64,000 nucleotides of DNA, from the NCBI RefSeq assembly GCF_010015445.1, contig NC_053129.1, positions 19,039,249 to 19,103,248 on the forward strand, written 5' to 3'. This document shows positions 56,682 to 64,000 of the stretch, in pieces (position 1 is the first letter of the stretch; every line of letters begins with the position of its first letter). Under the pieces are notes generated by a model, which was given only the letters and a program-made list of their open reading frames with translations, did not search any database and was not told the DNA's origin. The position numbers and the translations under genes were made by a program. The DNA comes from Perca fluviatilis. Its lineage: Eukaryota; Chordata; Actinopteri; Perciformes; Percidae.

Positions 56682-57478
56682 TAACCACTATACATGTAAA
56701 TAATAATATCATCAGCAAATTGGAAATCTGCCTAATAAAACAAGTCATCTAAATGTTTCCTTTTTAAAATATATTCTAAGTCCAATTCGTGTTTCATTGG
56801 TTAATATAGGCTATTCTATTTTCCAAAATAGGCTACATAAACAATGCTCAGAGGTTCCGACAACATTAGGCTTAGTTGGTTTTATTCTGAGTCCAAGCAA
56901 TGGCCAAAGTGGTGTATTATTGCAGTCTCAAGAAGGCTACTGTTAGTGTGTTTACTGTTGTTGACAGCTCACAGCTGGCTCAACGGCTGAAAGGGAGTGA
57001 CCTAAACGTTTTTCTTATGCTGAAGTCGGCCTCTGCTGGGCTCAATGTGCTATTACATTATATCTCTGTGGTCAGAATTGGCCATCAAGTTAAAACACAA
57101 AAACAAAACAACAATAGCAGTAATAATATTGTTGTCTGGTTATTTTGTCCAGCTCACATCTTTATAATCATTCTTTGCCCTAAAACTAAACTTTTTAAAG
57201 GAAATTCCAGCCTTAGGCTGAAATTTGCAAGTGCAAACACTGTTATCAGATTAAAATGTCTTAAAATCCTAATTATTTGCATCTGAGATGTTGAATGGGA
57301 ATTGAAGTTGAAGCACTGAACGGGTTGAAAGCCATTGAAATCAGTTAAAGTACAATTGCTGAAATTATTTAACATGTAAAGTTTTAGCCCTGTAGGCAGT
57401 TGAATTTTCAGTATGTAGCTTACTTTATGTAAGCACTGAAAGAAGTGGAACTGTCAGTTGAGGTGCGAAAAAAGGGTT

Positions 57479-57521
57479 GGCCTTTCATTTTGGCCAGAGA
57501 CTCTGGCCAAAATGAAAGGCC
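57479..57521. repeat. Perfect 43-bp palindrome
   Basis: Two 21-bp arms (GGCCTTTCATTTTGGCCAGA plus G, then its exact reverse complement) surround a single A at 57500. It could form a hairpin or cruciform. It lies 429 bp upstream of the monooxygenase start codon. Confidence 0.95.
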
Positions 57522-57949
57522 TGCAACTTTTATTGCTGCTCCCTCCCTCACCTCCTTATACTGTATATCAAACACCTGAGTGGTCTCATTTGTCTGTCAA
57601 TTTGAAAGAACCGGTGGACCGGGTTGATATCGATGAAAGAGGAGCTGTGAGGCGGTTGTAAGTAGGTGAAGTCTGCAGCCCACCTGTCCAAAGACTTGAC
57701 TTCAAAGCAGAATATTTTCTCAGCTATGACATCAAAGACAGTGATCTTGCAGATTTGTAATTTGATCGAGGCCGCAGCCAATGTGATATACAGTTATGTC
57801 GAATGAGAAATGACTTAGCATTTTTCACCTGTAGCCTATCACTTGAGTTCATCGAGCAAAGCAGGTGTGCCGGAGGAGGGTGGGAGGGTGTTTGGCAGCT
57901 CCACAGACAGTGGGTTCAGTTTGAAAAACGCCAACTTCACAGAGACATC

Positions 57950-60900
57950 ATGCGCTCTCTGCTTCCTTTCCTCTACCTGTTCTCGGTCTGGACAAAAGGA
58001 GCCAGGGCGGCGGACCCCACCTTGCCCTTCATGGAGTATCTGGACCAGAACCATTTGGTCTGCCTGAAGTGGGGCTTTGATAACCCGCAAGGAAACATTA
58101 CATTCAAGCTGGTAGTCAACACAACAGGCTGGGTGGGCTTTGGCTTCAGTCCGAACGGAGGCATGAAGGGGTCAGACATGGTCATAGGGGGAGTTGGACC
58201 CAGTGGAATCTACTTCACAGTAAGCCATCACCAGAACTTTAACATGTGTAGCAGTTTGTTTTATGTTTCCTCCAAAATCTTTGAATATGACAGGCAAAAT
58301 GTCTTGCATTTAATTGTTTCATGCTCAATAGCAAACATAACACAGTGTTAGGCCAATATCTTTCTGCTGTGTGAAAGTTGTGTCTTTTTTTCCATTAGGA
58401 TGGATATGCCACAGGGAACTCCAAGCCCTTGGTAGACGAGCAGCAGAGCTACACTCTCCTCTCTATGACTGAAAGCGACGGTCAAACCATCATGACCTTT
58501 TGGAGGTCAATTCAGTCGTGTGACCGCCAAGACTTCCATATCACTGTAAGACATTCAGATATATATCTATTTGTGGTATTAGACAGATAGCTGACGAGCA
58601 CCTGCAGCAATATTGCATGCTTAAAATATCAACTTCAGTTACTGTTAATATAGAAAATAGATGATTCATCCATTATTTGGTTTTAATAGTGTTTAATTTC
58701 TAGTCAAGTTTCATTGTTAAATCACACTGAAGAAGTGGTAAGATTGGATATGTCCTCATGTCAGACTGGTTGAAACTTTATACAGTGTGAAAGAATTGAT
58801 TATTGAGCCATTTCTTTTTGGGTTACCCATTGTAAGAGGCTGCTGATGAATGGGAACAATACAATGCCAAAAGGTCAACATCCCTCATTAACTCATTAGA
58901 GCTCACTTAACTTAAACTTTGGTTGTTGTTTTACAACATGGAGCTGTAATCTGAACCACCTTCTTTTCACTTTTTCTCTGTGGCTCATTTTTCTTAATGC
59001 TATAGGCTTTTGTATTGCTGAACTAATTCTTCTATGTAGAGCTCAAGTTTCCTGATGGTATCCATGTAAAAGTACATTATACAATTTCTTTTGTGTTGAG
59101 TGTTCTTACCATGCATCGAATTGGGTGTTTTCAGATATAAAGACAATAGCAACAAAAGGGAGAGTATTTTTTTTTTGCAGCGAGCACATTGAAAGCTATA
59201 CAATTTTGGTAATGACACCTTGCTGTGTGTGTTGACATTTGTGGTAGCCAGAGTATTAAACTTTTGCTGTTTATCACTTGAATTTTAAAATTAAGTTGTT
59301 TTGTAAGGTAGACTTGATTTAATTTGAGTGTTTTGAGAACACAGGAACACTCCACATCCCTTTTCTTCCCCCCGATGAAAGCCCTCTCATGTTGCTGCTG
59401 ATGTATTGTATTATATTAGTTGTCTAAAATTGCCATCTCTTTTACAGGATAAACCCATTAAACTAATCTATGCCTATGGAATAACAGATGAGATTGCTTA
59501 CCATGGGGATCGTACGGGCACCAAGGAAGTGAACCTGTTGAACTATAAGCCCAGGACGACCTCAACCAAACTCAACTATCTCAATGCAACAGTGGACAAT
59601 GTAGGAATAATTAAACAACCATTATGACAATGATAGACAAGGCATGTTTGTGGGTATTATGGGAAAATTTGTAAATTGGGCTCAAAGTTTTCAATATAGT
59701 TTGGATGAATGGATGGAAAACACTTCAAAAATACAAGCAAATTAAAATAATTCTAAGACGAGTAGTCGTCCAAACTAAGACAAAGACAAACTGTGTTGTT
59801 TTTACTTTTATCATTATTTCTTTGCAGATCACTATCCCTCAGAGTCGTACCTACTACCACTGCAAGGTCATGCAGTTTCCAAACTTAAAAACAAAACATC
59901 ATATATATCAGGTAATCAGCCTTTTTTCATGTTACCGTCATCTCTCTTCAGTCACCTGTTATCGAAATCAGCAATTTAATGTTGTTCTTTACACAAGATG
60001 TTGGATTTACACATCAAACTGTCAGCTTTTGAGTGGATTGGGTTTTCAAATGCACACCTGGAAACAAAAGTAGTTAGTTACAATGAAAATACTCTGAAAA
60101 TTACTTTGATACTATATATAACATTAATGAATTCCTAACTATGGAAGAGTAATACATTTTAAGATTTATGTCTTCATTTATTCACCATTTTTTAAACCTT
60201 CTGTACCCAATCTCTTCTAACTTTACCTCAGATTGAACCAGTGATTGAGAACGATGACATGGTGCATCACATGCTGCTGCACCGCTGCCCCACCTTTGTG
60301 ACGAAGCCCTACGACAAGCCGTGCTTCATGGGCGACATGGGGGATGCCTGCTTCGGGGTGGTGGCTGCATGGGGCGTGGGAGCAGGGGTGAGGGAGAATC
60401 AAGTGTCTGTCTGTGAATGCTGAGATTAATTTTGTTGTCTGTATTCTTGTGTGTATATCCTTGTCAGTGTTGTGCTGGTGCAAGCTAATCCACAGTTTTT
60501 TATTCCTGAAACCTAAGGCATATGATCTTCCAGAAAATGTGGGTATTCCTGTTGGAGGTGAAGACACATTCTATCGGCTTGAAATCCACTACAATAATCA
60601 AAACAGTAAAGCCGGTAAATACTGTAGATCCTTTTCCCTGTTTTTACAGGCTGTGTAGTTCTCACTATGATCAGTAAATTTACCTTTATGTGTAAAATTG
60701 GTGGAATTTCCCTTTCCCTTTAAAATGCTACCAGTGCGTTTTAACACAACGTGAAAAACGTGTGCTTTGGTTGCCTTCTGGACAATAATACACATATAGA
60801 GTCATACTATCACAGTGTTACAGACTGTATAAACAAAGTAGTGGAGCATGTCGTCCTTATTCTATACTCTCTCTCATTCACACCAAGATGCAACATTTTT

Positions 60901-62798
60901 GAACTTCTGTATCTCTGTAAAGATAGGACAGACAGCTCAGGAATGAAACTGCACTATACAGCCCAACTCCGGCAGCATGATGCGGGCATCCTGACCACAG
61001 GTATGCTGCCACTTGAGCATATCCACTACCACATCCCTCCAAAAGCCACTCAATTCCACACCTACGGCGTCTGTAATACCACCCTCTTTTCACAGGTCTG
61101 TATTGCTTCAGTATGGATTTCAAAAGTTAAGAGCTTATTTTTGTGGGTTGTTTATGACTGTGTTCCTAATAGTGTTAACTTGCCACCTCTAGCTTTTGAA
61201 TCCTGTGCCTGAATTGCAAGTGTTCGCTATGATACTGCACACTCACTTGGCTGGGAGGAAGGTCAGAGTTGGCCACTACAGGTAAGAACGAGAGAATGGG
61301 GATTTGCTTTATGTCAGTCAATATCAAAGCTGAAGAATAAAAAAAGAGATAATTTGACTGGTTTTGCAAAAACACAATAACAAATTGTTGGTAATTGTTT
61401 TGGAAAATAATCAAATTTCGATGCTGATTATCATTGTGCCATTGTTTTCTTGTAAACGTAGTGTTATTTCATACGTCTCTGTAGAAATGGAGAGCAGATA
61501 GACTTCTTGGGTTTGGATGAAAACTTCAACTTTGAGTTTCAGCAGGTCATCAGTTTGGGAAACATCAAGACCATTAAGCAGGTAAATCTCCATTGCTTCC
61601 ATGACCAAATATTATGCCCATATGTTACACCGCAGTTTTTTTATTAAGTTATTAGTTGTTTGGGCTTTTAAAAACTATACTATAATATTAACAGTTCTCT
61701 ATAATTTATCGGATTACTTGTCTCCCATTACAGAGTGATGAGATTGCAGTGGAGTGCACCTACAGTACTACCAATCGCACCAATGTCACGATGGTGGGTA
61801 AATACTGTATGACCTCATGTCATTTCACATACAGTGTACTTTAAATGAAATCAGTGTTGTCCAAGAAACATAAAAAGAAACACAAGTAACATGATTGATG
61901 AAACAAATGAGCAGTTTAATATTGTATGTATCTGACCTGAAAGATTGGTGAAATATGTATTGGTCAAACTGTGTGGAATTATAACCTAATGACGTGGGCA
62001 TGTTAACATCCTGTACAAATGAAAAATATAACTCATAACACTATTAGAGTAAAAATCCATCCGCATGTATAAAGTGTAAAAAATGTATAAAATGTCTTTA
62101 ATCACATTGTCCTCCTTCAGATGGGATTAGCAACTACTGATGAGATGTGCCTGGCCTTCCTTTTCTACTACCCTGCAATCAAGATCAACACATGTGTTAG
62201 CCACCCAAATACAAGGTATCTATCGACGAAACACAAGCTAACAATAAGACCCAATGCAGTCCTTCACATAATATTTCTGCTGAGACTGAATCATCAGCAG
62301 CAGTGCTGGTTAACAAACAGCTTACAGGTTACATACATGTATACATTACATAAAAATTATTTCAAGCAGCTGTATCTTGATATGCTCTGATGAACTCTAT
62401 ACTTATTTCTGACAGCATGTCTAAGGACAAGAATGACATAGCTGCACAGGAGAGTTTACTAAAGACACTTCCACAAATTCAGTACATCTCTGATGACAAT
62501 GTAAGTCTGAATTGTTTGATAGTGTATTTTCTTCTCTGCCTACAATCTAATAAATACATATTTGTTGATAATTGAGGTCATTGCTTCCACCAAGTATCAT
62601 AAAAGAGGTATTTCTATATAATATTTTCTTTTTCCACAGAGAAACTCATCATTTAACTTATATGGCACAGTCAGGGAGATGATGAAGACACCGACTGACA
62701 CTTGTGAGAATAAAAACGCGGCAAGCAGACGCAGCACTTCCTGGATTATGAACCCAGCAGGAATCATGCTACTGCTACTCTGGATTGCAATGATGTAG
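57950..62798 (+). CDS. DBH/PHM-like copper monooxygenase (MOXD type)
   Basis: Thirteen exons join in frame (551 aa): 57950-58219, 58399-58545, 59448-59600, 59828-59911, 60232-60387, 60518-60614, 60932-61095, 61193-61281, 61485-61581, 61734-61793, 62121-62215, 62416-62500 and 62640-62798. Residues 1-20 form a signal peptide (MRSLLPFLYLFSVW..ARA). A DOMON domain follows (about 30-150; WVGFGFSPNGGMKGSD), then the two Cu monooxygenase domains. All six copper ligands of the PHM/DBH family are present: His230, His231 (MVHHMLL) and His294 (LEIHY) for CuH; His373, His375 (HTHLAG) and Met448 (TDEMC) for CuM. Several NxT/S sites suggest secretory-pathway glycosylation. The C-terminus ends in a hydrophobic tail (IMLLLLWIAMM), suggesting membrane attachment. 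Family members hydroxylate small substrates with ascorbate; this enzyme's substrate is unknown. It could be moxd1 or moxd2; the tail is shorter than in human MOXD1 (613 aa). Confidence 0.93.
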
Positions 62799-63200
62799 CG
62801 TGGTTGTATGAGCAACAGCTCCAAACCATTGCAATCTTGATTTTAAAAAAAAGGCACAGTTGATAAAATATTATTCTAATCAACTAGCTATATTAAACTT
62901 TACAGGACAGGGTGTATAACATTTTCTATGATTTATTTTTCTCCATGCATAGAACATCTTTTGTCTTTGGTATTGATTATTAATCACAGATTGAGTCATA
63001 GTATTAGTTACTTTCAAATGTATACATATACAAAATTACATTCATTAGGGTAGAAGGTTTTATCCATATTGCCTAACAATTTCTCATTTAGTCTATGCAT
63101 ACGCCGTGGCTATATGGCACTAACACTATATGCACTTATCACTGTTTGTGTACATGTTGTATGTTGTGTGTATTTCATGCACACACATTATTTCTCACTT

Positions 63201-63206
63201 AATAAA
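63201..63206 (+). terminator. Poly(A) signal of the monooxygenase gene
   Basis: AATAAA lies 402 bp after the stop codon at 62798, following AT-rich 3' UTR, and is the only good candidate before the next gene. Confidence 0.6.
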
Positions 63207-63426
63207 ATACATACACCCCAAATAATATATAAGACTGGTGTTATGACAATCTTAAAAAAAAAATAGAAGAAGAAGAAGAAAAAAAAAAGATTGGATGCAA
63301 GTGTAGTGTTCATGGGCTTTCCTCCAGGAGGCGCTCTAATTAATTTGCCTCCTGTCACTGTGCTGTCAGGGAATGAATGTGAATGGCTAGCCGACTGGTA
63401 GCTTTGGCAATGTTGTCACTATCAGA

Positions 63427-63528
63427 ATGATCTCGCAGCGGGACAGAGGAGAACTGGCTCGGTTTTATACTGTCACAGATCCCAAAAAGCATCTGAAAGG
63501 CTATACTGTGTACAAAGTCACCGCAAGG
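63427..63528 (+). CDS. rps6kc1: Ribosomal protein S6 kinase-like (RPK118), first coding exon (partial)
   Basis: The exon starts MISQRDRGELARFYTVTDPK and ends KVTAR, with a GTAAGT donor at 63529 and phase 0 (34 codons). It is the beginning of a PX domain; the LARFYTVT..P..H.KGYTVYKVTAR pattern matches the N-terminus of RPS6KC1, which has PX, MIT and divergent kinase domains and acts on early endosomes, binding sphingosine kinase and PRDX3 (family knowledge). SNX15 shares the same PX start, but ARFYTVT and KVTAR fit RPS6KC1 better. The rest of the gene is past the right edge. The start is the first ATG after the preceding gene's 3' end, with no upstream in-frame extension that resembles the family. 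Confidence 0.85.
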
Positions 63529-64000
63529 GTAAGTAAAGGGAGGATGGGCACTCTGACAACAAGGCTAATGCTAGCTGGGTGTTGTTAGCTAGCTGTCTAG
63601 CTTGAGCTGTGCTAACCAAGCTAATATGATGCAAACACAAGTAACGTTACTTTAACCTTTTAAGGAATCGCTGGCAATGGTAACAGCTTTTGTGAACACC
63701 GTAGATGTAGCTAATATGCACATTCAGACTTGCTTATGTTATAAATGTGGCGGTTTTACCCTCAGTGGCAGTGGATTGTCTAGTTACTAACTTACATTAG
63801 CAATATTAGCCAGACTGATTGAGTCCGACCTTAACGCTGTGTTGTCTAGCTATGTGTTAGCTAACCCAGTGTTAACCGCTAACGTTAGATAGCTAACTAG
63901 CTAGCTTATTTAGTGTTATAGAGTAGCGTTACAATGGACGAACAATAAAGAGATAATGTTAAGCAGAAAAAAAGCATGTTTAGACTCTAACATCAACAAG
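63529..64000. other. rps6kc1 intron 1 (part)
   Basis: Intron sequence dense in GCTAGC, GCTAAC and AACGTTA words, a common feature of fish promoter-proximal introns. No second exon is reached before the window ends. Confidence 0.6.

Larger units (their letters stand above)
56157..57949. other. Head-to-head 5' region of snx9 and the monooxygenase gene
   Basis: The first 300 bp or so next to snx9 is GC-richer and probably contains its 5' UTR and promoter. The middle holds an AAT microsatellite and AT-rich sequence. The 500 bp before the monooxygenase ATG include a perfect palindrome (57479-57521). No coding exon is seen. An upstream ATG at 57803 is in frame with the 57950 start but would add residues that do not resemble a signal peptide. 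Confidence 0.5.

Noticed and set aside
60919..60932. Monooxygenase exon 7 starting after GATAG (60926)
   Set aside because: It breaks the frame; the acceptor GGACAG, with the exon from 60932, gives SKADSSGMKL, matching the family.
63427..63528. SNX15 as the identity of the right-edge PX exon
   Set aside because: The residue pattern ARFYTVT and KVTAR is closer to RPS6KC1; the full gene would be needed to exclude SNX15 completely.

Overview
The window looks like a vertebrate, specifically teleost (probably spiny-rayed fish), nuclear chromosome. It is AT-rich and intron-rich. It carries many long CA/TG, AT, AAT and TCCA microsatellites, fish-type tRNA-derived SINEs and many non-autonomous DNA transposons. 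The species cannot be named from sequence alone.

Five protein-coding genes can be supported by joining exons at splice sites and comparing the proteins with remembered families. (1) kcnk2 (TREK-1 K2P potassium channel), minus strand: only the first coding exon (3987-4300) and a probable non-coding first exon (about 6142-6425) are inside; the rest lies beyond the left edge. (2) A secreted coiled-coil plus fibrinogen-domain protein (angiopoietin-like/FGL type), plus strand, 32127-36449, 8 coding exons, 434 aa. (3) snx9 (sorting nexin 9; SH3-PX-BAR), minus strand, 39427-56156, 19 coding exons, 616 aa. (4) A DBH/PHM-like copper monooxygenase (moxd type), plus strand, 57950-62798, 13 exons, 551 aa. 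(5) The first coding exon of rps6kc1 (PX domain), plus strand, 63427-63528, continuing past the right edge.

Layout: kcnk2 occupies the left 6.4 kb. A 25 kb stretch (about 6.4-31.4 kb) follows with no gene that I can support; it holds microsatellites, dispersed repeats and SINEs. The right half is gene-dense. The fibrinogen-domain gene and snx9 are tail to tail. snx9 and the monooxygenase are head to head across about 1.8 kb. The monooxygenase and rps6kc1 are in tandem with only about 230 bp between poly(A) signal and start codon. The genes do not form one pathway. snx9 and rps6kc1 are both phosphoinositide-binding endosomal proteins, but nothing here shows a functional link.

The most interesting observations concern genome structure: a kcnk2 start codon apparently made across a splice junction; an intron of the fibrinogen-domain gene made almost entirely of an inverted-repeat element that has a second copy near kcnk2; a hAT-type element nested in another hAT-type element, each with its target duplication; an 807-bp fold-back element; a GC-AG intron in snx9; a perfect 43-bp palindrome upstream of the monooxygenase; and two unexplained splice-bounded open segments inside a large snx9 intron. 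I did not find a clearly new biological system. All exon joins were made by eye and are unconfirmed by transcripts.
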